A DNA stretch of 52,538 bases from Flemingiibacterium sp045579745 (GTDB lineage Bacteria > Bacillota > Clostridia > Oscillospirales > CAG-272). The position numbers were made by a program, and so were the translations under genes. Positions 33,955 through 42,162 of this stretch are shown in pieces; the first letter of the stretch is position 1; each line of letters opens with the position of its first letter. The stretch covers positions 1-52,538 of the forward strand of contig JAZNMQ010000031.1 of assembly GCA_045579745.1 (NCBI GenBank), given 5' to 3'. The notes under the pieces are model-generated. The model was not told the DNA's origin. It did no database searches and was given only the letters and a program-made list of their open reading frames with translations.

Positions 33955-33983
33955 ATTATACCCGATTGCGGCATGTTTGTCAA
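33955..33983 (-). promoter_or_regulatory. Promoter of tRNA-Thr
   Basis: On the minus strand TTGACA (plus 33978-33983), 17-nt spacer, TATAAT (plus 33955-33960): full consensus. It gives a 5' leader of about 58 nt to be removed by RNase P. Confidence 0.85.
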
Positions 33984-34021
33984 GATGTTGCCGTGAATAT
34001 TATCAGATTTTTGGAGCGAAA

Positions 34022-34903
34022 ATGAAGCTGACAGATTTAAAAACAATCCGTGAAATTATGTCAAGACATGGTATATCCTTTCAGAAAAAGTTCGGACAGA
34101 ACTTTCTGATTAACCCTCAGGTGCCCATTCGTATCGCCGAGGGCGCAACGGAGATTGGAGAGGGAATCCTTGAAATTGGTCCCGGAATCGGCACGCTGAC
34201 ACGGGAGCTTTCTGCCCGTGCGAAAAAGGTGGTTGCTCTTGAAATTGACAGCGGACTGATCCCCGTATTGCAGGAAACTCTCGAGGATTGCGATAATGTT
34301 ACAGTTATTAATCAGGATGTAATGAAGACTGACCTTGGCGAGCTTATTGAACGTGAGTTTACCTCGCAGGGGATTCGTGTTTCCGTCGCGGCAAATCTGC
34401 CGTATTATATAACAACTCCGATTCTAATGAAGCTCGTGGAGTCGAAGCTTCCGCTCGACGCTATTACGGTTATGATTCAGAAAGAGGTCGCGGCACGGCT
34501 TTGCGCGCCTGCAGGAGATTCTGAATACGGTGCGATTACAGCTGTCATGTCATATTACGGAAAGGTTGAGCGGCTTTTCAATGTTCCGGCAGGCTGCTTC
34601 TTACCTGCGCCTAAGGTTGATTCAACCGTCGTTCGCATAACTCTGTATAATAAGCCGCCCGTTGGTATTAAAAGCGAGGAGATGCTCTTTCGTGTGATAC
34701 GAGGCGCGTTTGCACAACGCAGAAAAACGCTTGCCAATTCGCTCTCAACCGAGTTTTCCGATTTAGGGCGTGATGGAATTTCATCTGCAATCTGCGAGGC
34801 GGGGCTTGAGCCGACAGTCAGAGGCGAAAGACTTAACCTTGAGGATTTCGCAAGACTTTCGGATGTTATCTATAACATTAGAGGAAATATTAACAATGTG
34901 TAA
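34022..34903 (+). CDS. rsmA: 16S rRNA dimethyladenosine transferase
   Basis: 293 residues from the ATG at 34022 behind GGAGCGAAA; a longer opening to 33977 overlaps the tRNA promoter. Motifs: KKFGQNFLINPQ, LEIGPGIGTLTREL for SAM, and AANLPYYITTPI with the catalytic NLPY. It methylates two adenines at the end of 16S rRNA. Confidence 0.96.
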   Translation: MKLTDLKTIREIMSRHGISFQKKFGQNFLINPQVPIRIAEGATEIGEGILEIGPGIGTLTRELSARAKKVVALEIDSGLIPVLQETLEDCDNVTVINQDVMKTDLGELIEREFTSQGIRVSVAANLPYYITTPILMKLVESKLPLDAITVMIQKEVAARLCAPAGDSEYGAITAVMSYYGKVERLFNVPAGCFLPAPKVDSTVVRITLYNKPPVGIKSEEMLFRVIRGAFAQRRKTLANSLSTEFSDLGRDGISSAICEAGLEPTVRGERLNLEDFARLSDVIYNIRGNINNV

Positions 34904-34920
34904 AAAGAGCCCGTATATAC

Positions 34921-34949
34921 TTGAAAAAGGAAATAATATAATGTATAAT
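34921..34949 (+). promoter_or_regulatory. Promoter of pckG
   Basis: TTGAAA at 34921-34926, 17-nt spacer, TATAAT at 34944-34949. The leader of about 65 nt has a small GCGG/CCGC pairing and a TTGGAGAA ribosome site. Confidence 0.75.
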
Positions 34950-35019
34950 TACAATGGCGGAGAAATCGTAAACCGCTGAAATTGTCATAATTTTTATTTT
35001 ATAGATTGGAGAACCTACT

Positions 35020-36801
35020 ATGGCACTTACCACAAATAAGTTTGTCCTTAATTGGATTGACGAAATGGCAGCTATGACCAAACCTGACAAGATCGTTTGG
35101 ATCGACGGCAGCCAGGAGCAAATCGACGCTCTTCGCGATGAGGCTTGCTCAACCGGCGAAATCATTAAGCTTAACCAAGAGCTTCTTCCTGATTGCTATC
35201 TTCACAGAACAGCTGTTAACGACGTTGCTCGTGTAGAAGGCAGAACCTTTATCTGCACCTCTAAGAAGGAAGATGCTGGTAACATTAACAACTGGATGGA
35301 TCCCAAGGAATGCTACGCAAAGCTCACAAAGCTTTACACAGGCTCCATGCAGGGCAGAACCATGTACGTTATTCCGTACTCCATGTCTGCTGTAGGCTCT
35401 CCGTTCGCTAAGTACGGTATTGAGCTTACCGACTCTATCTATGTTGTACTTAACATGGTTATTATGACCCGTGTCGGCAAGGCTGTTCTTGAAGCTCTCG
35501 GCGACGATGCAGGCTTTATCAAGGGTCTTCACGCTAAGGCTCAGCTCGACGAAGAAAACCGTTATATCGTTCACTTCCCTGAGGACAACACTATCTGGTC
35601 TGTTAACTCCGGTTACGGTGGAAACGTTCTTCTCGGTAAGAAGTGCTTCGCGCTCCGTATCGCTTCCTATCTCGGCAGAAAAGAAGGCTGGATGGCTGAG
35701 CACATGCTCATCCTCGGCATCGAAGGTCCCGACGGTGAAGTTAAGTACGTTACAGGCGCATTCCCGTCCGCTTGCGGTAAGACAAACCTTGCAATGCTTA
35801 TTCCTCCGGCAATTTACAAGTCCAAGGGCTACAAGGCATGGTGTGTAGGCGACGATATCGCATGGCTCCGTGTTGGCGATGACGGCAGACTTTGGGCTGT
35901 TAACCCCGAGAACGGCTTCTTTGGCGTTGCTCCGGGTACAAACGACAAGTCTAACCCCAACGCTCTTGCAACAACTATGAAGAACACCATCTTCACAAAC
36001 GTTGTTCACAACCTCGACAACAATACTGTTTGGTGGGAAGGCCTCGACAAGAATCCTCCTACAAACGCTATCGACTGGAAGGGCAACAAGTGGGATTGCA
36101 CCAAGTATGACAAGAACGACAAGTCTACATGCGGCGCACATCCGAACTCTCGTTTCACCGCTTCTGCGGCTAACTGCCCTTGCCTCTCATCCGAGTTTGA
36201 CAATCCTGCAGGTGTTCCGATTTCTGCTATCATCTTTGGCGGCAGACGTGCAAAGACTGCTCCGCTCGTATATCAGGCAAGAAACTGGCAGCACGGTGTA
36301 TTCGTAGGCTCTATCATGGCATCCGAGACTACCGCAGCGGCTACCGGTGCAGTCGGGGTTGTAAGACGCGATCCGATGGCAATGCGTCCTTTCACCGGCT
36401 ACGATATGGGTGATTACTTCGGACATTGGCTCGCAATGGGCAAGAAGATTTCCAATCCTCCTATGATCTTCAACGTAAACTGGTTCCGCACCGACGATGA
36501 AGGACACTTCATCTGGCCCGGATTCGGTGACAACATGCGTGTTGTTATGTGGATCCTCGCTCGCTGCGCAGGCGCAGTTGATGCTGTTGAAACTCCTATC
36601 GGATTTGTTCCTAAGGCTGAGGATATTGATATTACAGACCTCGACATCAATGTTGATACAGTTCGTGAGCTTCTCAATGTTGACGTTGACCTCTGGAAAG
36701 AGGAAGTTGCCGGAATCGATGAGTTCTACAAGCAGATTGGCGACCGCGTTCCTCAGGAGCTCTACGATGAACTCGCAGCTCTCAAGGCACGCCTTGGCTA
36801 A
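35020..36801 (+). CDS. pckG: GTP-dependent phosphoenolpyruvate carboxykinase
   Basis: 593 residues, the length of the GTP-using class. The P-loop with the reactive cysteine is FPSACGKTNLAML (C252, K254); other family segments include RTMYVIPYSMSAVGSPFAKYG, WCVGDDIAWLR, NPENGFFGVAPGT and GVPISAIIFGGRR. It interconverts oxaloacetate and PEP in the cytoplasm. Codons are strongly biased to the preferred set, so it is a highly expressed enzyme. In anaerobic gut bacteria it often works in the carboxylating direction from PEP; direction here is inference. Confidence 0.96.
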   Translation: MALTTNKFVLNWIDEMAAMTKPDKIVWIDGSQEQIDALRDEACSTGEIIKLNQELLPDCYLHRTAVNDVARVEGRTFICTSKKEDAGNINNWMDPKECYAKLTKLYTGSMQGRTMYVIPYSMSAVGSPFAKYGIELTDSIYVVLNMVIMTRVGKAVLEALGDDAGFIKGLHAKAQLDEENRYIVHFPEDNTIWSVNSGYGGNVLLGKKCFALRIASYLGRKEGWMAEHMLILGIEGPDGEVKYVTGAFPSACGKTNLAMLIPPAIYKSKGYKAWCVGDDIAWLRVGDDGRLWAVNPENGFFGVAPGTNDKSNPNALATTMKNTIFTNVVHNLDNNTVWWEGLDKNPPTNAIDWKGNKWDCTKYDKNDKSTCGAHPNSRFTASAANCPCLSSEFDNPAGVPISAIIFGGRRAKTAPLVYQARNWQHGVFVGSIMASETTAAATGAVGVVRRDPMAMRPFTGYDMGDYFGHWLAMGKKISNPPMIFNVNWFRTDDEGHFIWPGFGDNMRVVMWILARCAGAVDAVETPIGFVPKAEDIDITDLDINVDTVRELLNVDVDLWKEEVAGIDEFYKQIGDRVPQELYDELAALKARLG

Positions 36802-36886
36802 TTAAAACGACACCCCGAATTTTCTCTGTCCGTTATACGGATGGCAAAAAAGCTTCAGGGCGAAGCATCTAAAATCATCTGACAGG

Positions 36887-36913
36887 CTGACATCGCCCAC
36901 AAGGCGATGTCAG
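36887..36913 (+). terminator. Terminator of pckG
   Basis: Perfect 11-bp stem (CTGACATCGCC/GGCGATGTCAG), 5-nt loop, then TTTTGCTTTT. Confidence 0.9.
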
Positions 36914-36985
36914 TTTTGCTTTTATCTTTATTTGACCCAACTACGATATGTTTCATCCAACTACGCTCGGAAAGGGGATATACTC

Positions 36986-37594
36986 ATGAAAAAGTGCAAA
37001 AAGTGCGGCGCGCTCCAAAGTGATGACAAAAGCGTTTGCATTGACTGTGGTGCGCATCTTGGCAGAGCTATGACGCCATTGGAAGAAGAGGCGGCTGAGG
37101 CGGCGCTTGATGATAAGCTTGATAATATGGCAGAACGTGCCGAGGACTTCTATGTTCCGCTTCGCGACAAGATCATGGGAGCGCTGTGTATAGTCGGCAT
37201 CATAGCCGCAATCGTGCTCATCGTTCTTGTTGGCAGAGCAAACGACGATATCCGCCAAGCAATCCCCGACAATGTCATTGTCAATACATCAAACGGTTTC
37301 ACCGAGATTCTCTCCGACGGCGAGGGTAACTACGATTACCCCCATGCGCGAGTGGATGAGCTTAGCCGCGCGACTCTGAGCGCAGTGATCGGAATCATAT
37401 GCCTTGTCGCAGCATTTCCGATGCTGATCATCCCAAAATTCATGTGGCTTCTTGATACGCTGAAATACCGCATATTTTACGGGTGGGATACTACGCCATC
37501 GTATTTTGCAATTGTTATCCGAAAAGTGGTAACGTACATCCTTTTTGGCGTTGGAGTCATCGCTGTAATTGGCGGTTGGTATATGTATTTATAA
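36986..37594 (+). CDS. Zinc-ribbon membrane protein (202 aa)
   Basis: Starts at ATG 36986 after AAAGGGG. The N-terminus has two CxxC pairs (KKCKKCGALQ, VCIDCGAHLG), a zinc ribbon, then a charged helical segment and three membrane helices at about 65-85, 130-155 and 175-198. The family is unknown. Such zinc-ribbon membrane proteins are common in Clostridia without assigned role. Confidence 0.7.
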   Translation: MKKCKKCGALQSDDKSVCIDCGAHLGRAMTPLEEEAAEAALDDKLDNMAERAEDFYVPLRDKIMGALCIVGIIAAIVLIVLVGRANDDIRQAIPDNVIVNTSNGFTEILSDGEGNYDYPHARVDELSRATLSAVIGIICLVAAFPMLIIPKFMWLLDTLKYRIFYGWDTTPSYFAIVIRKVVTYILFGVGVIAVIGGWYMYL

Positions 37595-37613
37595 AAGTCT
37601 TGACACAAAAATA

Positions 37614-37641
37614 AAGGCTCCCCGTTTTATCGGGGAGCTTT
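37614..37641. terminator. Bidirectional terminator
   Basis: 8-bp core stem GCTCCCCG/CGGGGAGC, loop TTTTAT, with A- and T-runs outside, between convergent genes. Confidence 0.8.
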
Positions 37642-37644
37642 CTG

Positions 37645-38313
37645 TTATCTGAAATCAAATCTCTCGCCGGTAACCTCGGCTGAGATCTTGCCTGCGAACA
37701 TTTCGTTTAGCCTTGACTCAAATTCAGCGAATCTTGCTGCCTTAATTGCAAGCTTTAGCGAAATATTCGAGCCGAAATTGCTGTCATCGACCACGATTCC
37801 AAAGCGCGGAAGCTCGTAGTTGATCTTTTGATATGCTCCATAGTCGCACTCAAGGCGAAATTCAGTGTAGCTCTCGTAGGTTACAATGTGTGCCGCGTCA
37901 AGAGCAACCTTTGCACCGTTTGCATAGGCGCGTACAAGACCGCCCGTACCGAGCAGTATACCGCCGAAGTAGCGCGTGACTACAACACAGCAGTCATCAG
38001 CGCCGCTTTTTTTTATTACATCAAGTATCGGCACGCCTGCTGTACCTTGCGGCTCACCGTCGTCGCTGTAGCGTGCGATGCCGCCGCCGTTCAGCTGATA
38101 GGCGTAGCAGTTGTGAGTAGCATCAGCGTGCTTTTTGCGAATCTTGTTTATGAACGCGATCGCCTCATCCTCAGTCTTTGTCGGACAAGCATAGCCGATG
38201 AAGACCGACTTCTTTTCGACGAATTCCGCAAAGGCTTCACGCTCGAGCGTCGTATACGTCTTAGGCTGCTCGACTATTGTTTCTTCAATATTCTTCGTCT
38301 TCTTCGCCATCAT
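37645..38313 (-). CDS. YigZ/IMPACT family protein (222 aa)
   Basis: The family core is clear: KKSVFIGYACPTKTEDEAIAF, KHADATHNCYAYQL, RYSDDGEPQGTAGVPILDVI and YFGGILLGTGGLVRAY. IMPACT/YigZ proteins are linked with translation stress and, in some cases, peptidase or nucleotide binding; the bacterial role is unclear. The start (38313 or 38310) lies within the hflX 3' end, giving a 26-29-nt overlap and likely coupling. Confidence 0.9.
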   Translation of the reverse strand: MMAKKTKNIEETIVEQPKTYTTLEREAFAEFVEKKSVFIGYACPTKTEDEAIAFINKIRKKHADATHNCYAYQLNGGGIARYSDDGEPQGTAGVPILDVIKKSGADDCCVVVTRYFGGILLGTGGLVRAYANGAKVALDAAHIVTYESYTEFRLECDYGAYQKINYELPRFGIVVDDSNFGSNISLKLAIKAARFAEFESRLNEMFAGKISAEVTGERFDFR

Positions 38314-39583
38314 TCTCACCATCTTTTTTGACACGGTATTTGTCATATTGTCCGCGTGTCTTGGCATCAACGGTTGCGCGCACTGTGACCGCTTCACTTC
38401 CGTAATCGATATCAATTATCTCAGCTGAGGAATAAAGACGGTTTACAATACCGGCCTGCGCATTCGGAATAATAAATATTTCTTCGGTTTTGCCGCTTTG
38501 AACCATGATTTCAAGCTTTTCTACCATGCTGTCAATTCCCTCGCCGGTTAAAGCGGATACAGCTACCGAATTCTTTTCGGAATCGAGTGCAAGATGACCG
38601 AAGCCGAGCTCTGCAGCGTCGCATTTGTTGAAAACATATAGTGTCTGCTTTCCGGAAGCTCCGAGCTCAGAGAGAAGATTCTCGGTAACGGAGAGCTGTG
38701 ACATTGCCTCGGGGTCGGATGCGTCGATAATAATAAGAATAATATCTGCAAATACAGCTTCGTCGAGTGTAGATTTAAACGCTTTTATCAGATGGTGCGG
38801 TAGATTGCGTATAAAGCCGACCGTGTCTGTCAGCAGAATATCAATACCGCAGGGAAGAGTGAACTTTCTTGTAGTGGGGTCGAGAGTCGCAAACAGCTTG
38901 TCCTCAGCAAGTATTCCTGCATCGGTCAGGCGGTTGAGCAACGTTGACTTTCCGGCATTCGTGTAGCCGGCGATCGCAACCTTTTTAATGCCCGAACGCT
39001 CTCTCGCCTTTCTTTGCGTAAGACGGCCACGATCAAGCTCTTCAAGCTCGGCATTCAGAAATTCTTCGCGGCGCTTCAGGTGTCGGCGATCCGTTTCAAG
39101 CTTTGATTCGCCCGGACCACGAGTTCCGATTCCACCGCCAAGCCTTGAAAGCTCGGTGCCTTTTCCGATCAGTCTTGGCGCTGTATACTTGAGCTGAGCT
39201 AATTCGACTTGAAGCTTGCCCTCGCGGGAAGTGGCATGGAGCGCGAAGATATCAAGAATAAGCATTGAACGGTCGAGCACGCGGATATCGTCTACATCAA
39301 TTCCGTTTTCAATATTGCGTATCTGCATCGGAGTAAGCTCGAGGTCGAATATTACAAGCTTTATATCGTTTGCCTTGCAAAGCTCGGAAAGCTCGATAAG
39401 CTTTCCGCTTCCGATACATGTCCGGCGATTCGGAGTTTCAAGTGACTGAACCATCTTTGCAAAAACGCTTCCGCCTGCCGTGTCAAGCAATCGTTCAAGC
39501 TCTGCGAGCGAAATATCGCATTCGCCGTCTTTCATTTTTGAGGTGTTGACCGCAACGAGGACGGCTCTTTCAAACGTATCCAT
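38285..39583 (-). CDS. hflX: GTPase HflX
   Basis: 432 residues. N-terminal HflX domain with glycine-rich ELSRLGGGIGTRGPGESKLE, then G1 AIAGYTNAGKSTLLNRL, G3 DTVGFIRNLPHHL and G4 NKCD. It splits stalled ribosomes. The acidic tail (DGENDGEEDEEY) is encoded in the overlap with the YigZ-like gene. Ribosome site AAAGG; the weak hairpin at 39625-39653 separates it from rpmE. Confidence 0.95.
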   Translation of the reverse strand: MDTFERAVLVAVNTSKMKDGECDISLAELERLLDTAGGSVFAKMVQSLETPNRRTCIGSGKLIELSELCKANDIKLVIFDLELTPMQIRNIENGIDVDDIRVLDRSMLILDIFALHATSREGKLQVELAQLKYTAPRLIGKGTELSRLGGGIGTRGPGESKLETDRRHLKRREEFLNAELEELDRGRLTQRKARERSGIKKVAIAGYTNAGKSTLLNRLTDAGILAEDKLFATLDPTTRKFTLPCGIDILLTDTVGFIRNLPHHLIKAFKSTLDEAVFADIILIIIDASDPEAMSQLSVTENLLSELGASGKQTLYVFNKCDAAELGFGHLALDSEKNSVAVSALTGEGIDSMVEKLEIMVQSGKTEEIFIIPNAQAGIVNRLYSSAEIIDIDYGSEAVTVRATVDAKTRGQYDKYRVKKDGENDGEEDEEY

Positions 39584-39624
39584 ATATTAACCTTTCATTA
39601 TAAACTATAAAATGAAGAAGGGCT

Positions 39625-39653
39625 TGGATAAGCCATAATTATGGCGCTCCAAA
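39625..39653 (-). terminator. Weak hairpin after rpmE
   Basis: TTGGA/TCCAA outside a 14-bp palindrome (GCCATAATTATGGC) with mismatches between; no strong T-run, so it may only slow or attenuate transcription into hflX. Confidence 0.4.
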
Positions 39654-39678
39654 CCCCATGAATCGACCGAAATAAGAA

Positions 39679-39885
39679 TTATTTCTGGCTCATTTCAAGA
39701 CGCTTCTTGAACTTGTCTACACGTCCGCCTGCATCAACAAGCTTCTGCTTGCCTGTAAAGAACGGATGGCACTTTGAGCAAATTTCAACTCTCATGTCGC
39801 CCTTTGTGGACTTGGTTACAACGGTCTCGCCGCATGCGCATCTGATTGTAACTTCCTTATATTCGGGATGGATTCCTGCTTTCAT
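39679..39885 (-). CDS. rpmE: Ribosomal protein bL31, zinc-binding form
   Basis: 68 residues from ATG 39885 (GAGAGG upstream; an in-frame GTG three codons earlier is not needed). Zinc ligands in CACGETV and ICSKCHPFFTG, i.e. the C+ form of L31. Confidence 0.96.
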   Translation of the reverse strand: MKAGIHPEYKEVTIRCACGETVVTKSTKGDMRVEICSKCHPFFTGKQKLVDAGGRVDKFKKRLEMSQK

Positions 39886-39910
39886 TTTGTACACCTCTCA
39901 ATCATTATTT

Positions 39911-39928
39911 GCATGGATTTTGCCATGC
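39911..39928 (-). promoter_or_regulatory. Leader hairpin of rpmE
   Basis: GCATGG, six bases, CCATGC, about 25 nt before the rpmE start in its leader. Possibly a regulatory structure; short. Confidence 0.35.
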
Positions 39929-39963
39929 GCTTTGTACCTCTATCTAAAACATAGATACATCTT

Positions 39964-39992
39964 AGTATAGCATATGTTTTTCAAAAAAGCAA
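39964..39992 (-). promoter_or_regulatory. Promoter of rpmE
   Basis: On the minus strand TTGCTT (plus 39987-39992), 17-nt spacer ending in TGC, then TATACT (plus 39964-39969), an extended -10. Confidence 0.65.
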
Positions 39993-40025
39993 TAGTTTTC
40001 TAATAAAAAATTGCACAAATAAATA

Positions 40026-41207
40026 TTATTGGTCCGAGTTTACACTGTCGTATGCGTTAATATGGATTCTTGGAATACGCGGAGAAACCGCGCAGATAAT
40101 CTCATACGGTATTGTTCCGATAAGCGATGCGAGATGATCGGCACGAATTCGTGTATCGGCGCCGATGAGCGTTGCGATGGAATCGACTCGCGCCGAGGGA
40201 ATATCGGTGACATCGATCATCATTTGGTCCATGCAAACTCTACCGAGAATCGGGGCAAAATGCCCGTCTATCAATACTCCTGCCTTGTTGGATAACAGCC
40301 TCGGGTAGCCGTCTGCATAGCCGACGGGAATGGTCGCAACCTTTGTCGTTTTTTCGGTTACAAAGGTATGACCGTAGCTTATTCCAACGCCTGCATCAAG
40401 AACCTTTATATTTGTGATCCGTGCTTTCAGCGACATCGCAGGCTTTAATGAAAACAGCTTAGTCGTGTGCTCCGAGGGATGCAAGCCGTAGATCCCAATG
40501 CCCTCGCGGACGAGGTCGTATTTATTTGTAAACTCCTTTTCGGTGAGTGCCGCGCTGTTGCACATGCTTTTGATTGCCGGGTCTATTCCTTTTTCTTTAA
40601 GCTTGGCAATAAAAGCATCGAAAAGCTTGCCTTGCTTGATAGCCGAGTCCTTGTTTGGTGAATCAGCGCAAGCGTAGTGACTGAAGATTCCGTTGATGAT
40701 CAAATTCGGCAGAGCAGCGATTCTTGACGCGACATCAACAGCATCACACATTTTGCTCGGATTTGTACATTCAATGCCTATTCTTGACATTCCGGTATCG
40801 ACAATAAGAAAGCATTTTACACTCTTTCCTGAGGCCGATGCGGCATCGGATAAGGCTTTTGCACTTTCATAATGGAAAATGCTCGGAATAACAGTATCAT
40901 GCTGAATCAACTCACTATAAAGAGATGGATGAACCTCGCTAAGAAGTAAAATCGGCGAGGTTACACCTGCTTCGATTAAGTCAAGGGCTTCAGTAAAGGT
41001 CGCGACGGCAAAATAATCTGCTCCGCAGAAGCGTTCGAGCTCCTTTGCAATACGCTTCGCACCGTGGCCGTAAGCATCTGCCTTAACTACTGCGAGCATA
41101 TTTGCACCGAATTTGCTTGCGTGATTTTTTGCTGCCGCAAAATTCTCTCGTATGGCGGAAAGATCGATTTCAGCCCATGCGCGAGTCATGCGTGTATCAA
41201 GTTTCAT
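40026..41207 (-). CDS. alr: Alanine racemase
   Basis: 393 residues. The PLP lysine is in LAVVKADAYGHGA, the catalytic tyrosine in GVGISYGHTFV, and PVGYADGYPRLLSNKAGVLI is typical. It makes D-alanine for peptidoglycan. No ribosome site is obvious before this ATG; the 41223-41250 hairpin lies just upstream. Confidence 0.95.
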   Translation of the reverse strand: MKLDTRMTRAWAEIDLSAIRENFAAAKNHASKFGANMLAVVKADAYGHGAKRIAKELERFCGADYFAVATFTEALDLIEAGVTSPILLLSEVHPSLYSELIQHDTVIPSIFHYESAKALSDAASASGKSVKCFLIVDTGMSRIGIECTNPSKMCDAVDVASRIAALPNLIINGIFSHYACADSPNKDSAIKQGKLFDAFIAKLKEKGIDPAIKSMCNSAALTEKEFTNKYDLVREGIGIYGLHPSEHTTKLFSLKPAMSLKARITNIKVLDAGVGISYGHTFVTEKTTKVATIPVGYADGYPRLLSNKAGVLIDGHFAPILGRVCMDQMMIDVTDIPSARVDSIATLIGADTRIRADHLASLIGTIPYEIICAVSPRIPRIHINAYDSVNSDQ

Positions 41208-41222
41208 AGTAGTAGTTGGAAT

Positions 41223-41250
41223 GACCGAAGCTCAGAGGTGAGCTTCGGTC
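41223..41250 (-). terminator. Intergenic hairpin between the esterase gene and alr
   Basis: 11-bp perfect stem GACCGAAGCTC/GAGCTTCGGTC with a 6-nt loop, no T-run. It may be an mRNA processing or stability element rather than a terminator. Confidence 0.5.
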
Positions 41251-41276
41251 GCTTGTTCCCTTCATAATAATGAGGT

Positions 41277-42158
41277 TTATCTTTCGAAAATATCGCTCCA
41301 TTGCTGCATAGCAAACCAAAGCTGAGATTGCGGAGAATAGTGCATGCCGTCTTTTTCAAAAATGCCGTGTGTTCTCGGAGTGTCGTCGTAGAACGGAGCC
41401 GTGCGAAGGTCGAGTATTTTGCAGCTTTCATAGGTGTGCGTGAAATCCTCGAATATTTCAGACATTCTGTCGAGATCCTCCTGCCTGCAAACCTCAGACA
41501 ACGGACGATAGAGATAAAACGGTATGCTTTTGCCCGTCTTGCCGCTTCCAAGTGCGGTGAAGAAGCCCCAGAAAATATTCTCATAATGAGCCTTGCATTC
41601 GCTCATTGCGCTCTCTCCGGTCAGACATTCTGTTTCCCATTGATTCCAATGCAAGCCGATAACTCTCGGACGCTTTCCTGCTTCTATGAGGTTCATAGCT
41701 GCAAGCGATAGAATTTCTGTTGTAAAAGGATAGAGCGATATATCACATTCGTATGTTCCGCCCGGCTTCATGACAGGTTCGCGGAATGGATACCACATAT
41801 TGTATCCGTTCATTTCCTTCTCGCAAACGCCTTGTGCTCCGACCGAAATATGTATAATATAAAGATCGGGGAGATCATTGCCGTTGTCAATGGCATTTTG
41901 CCACATTGAAGCAAAATAGTTTGAAAGACAAGCGGTATCGTCTTGAGTTTCTCCGAGATTGAAGCCGCTTGTTTTAAATCCGCTCCATTTGATATCGGAA
42001 AGACCGTACGCCTGATTGTCTTCGCGAGATAAACCGTAGACATTTTTGAGGGGCGTACGAATGATATCCTTGTCATCAAGCTTCGTTCCGTGACCGAGCG
42101 CGTTCGACTGTCCGAGAACTACTAAAATCGGAGCATCATTTTCCTTGAACGTCATCAT
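41277..42158 (-). CDS. Sialate O-acetylesterase-like SGNH protein (293 aa)
   Basis: The start is one of two adjacent ATGs (42158/42155), a few bases after the acyl-CoA ligase stop; an in-frame extension into that gene is unlikely. ILVVLGQSNALGHG carries the GQSN nucleophile motif of this SGNH group; DGMHYS carries the Asp-His pair. There is no signal peptide, so it should act in the cytoplasm on an acetylated sugar or another ester. The substrate is unknown. Confidence 0.75.
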   Translation of the reverse strand: MMTFKENDAPILVVLGQSNALGHGTKLDDKDIIRTPLKNVYGLSREDNQAYGLSDIKWSGFKTSGFNLGETQDDTACLSNYFASMWQNAIDNGNDLPDLYIIHISVGAQGVCEKEMNGYNMWYPFREPVMKPGGTYECDISLYPFTTEILSLAAMNLIEAGKRPRVIGLHWNQWETECLTGESAMSECKAHYENIFWGFFTALGSGKTGKSIPFYLYRPLSEVCRQEDLDRMSEIFEDFTHTYESCKILDLRTAPFYDDTPRTHGIFEKDGMHYSPQSQLWFAMQQWSDIFER

Positions 42159-42162
42159 AACA

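Noticed and set aside
34897..34979. Short frames with ATG at 34897 or 34941 before pckG, possible leader peptide
   Set aside because: The second ATG lies inside the spacer of the likely pckG promoter, upstream of its start point, so it would not be on that transcript; the first overlaps the end of rsmA.
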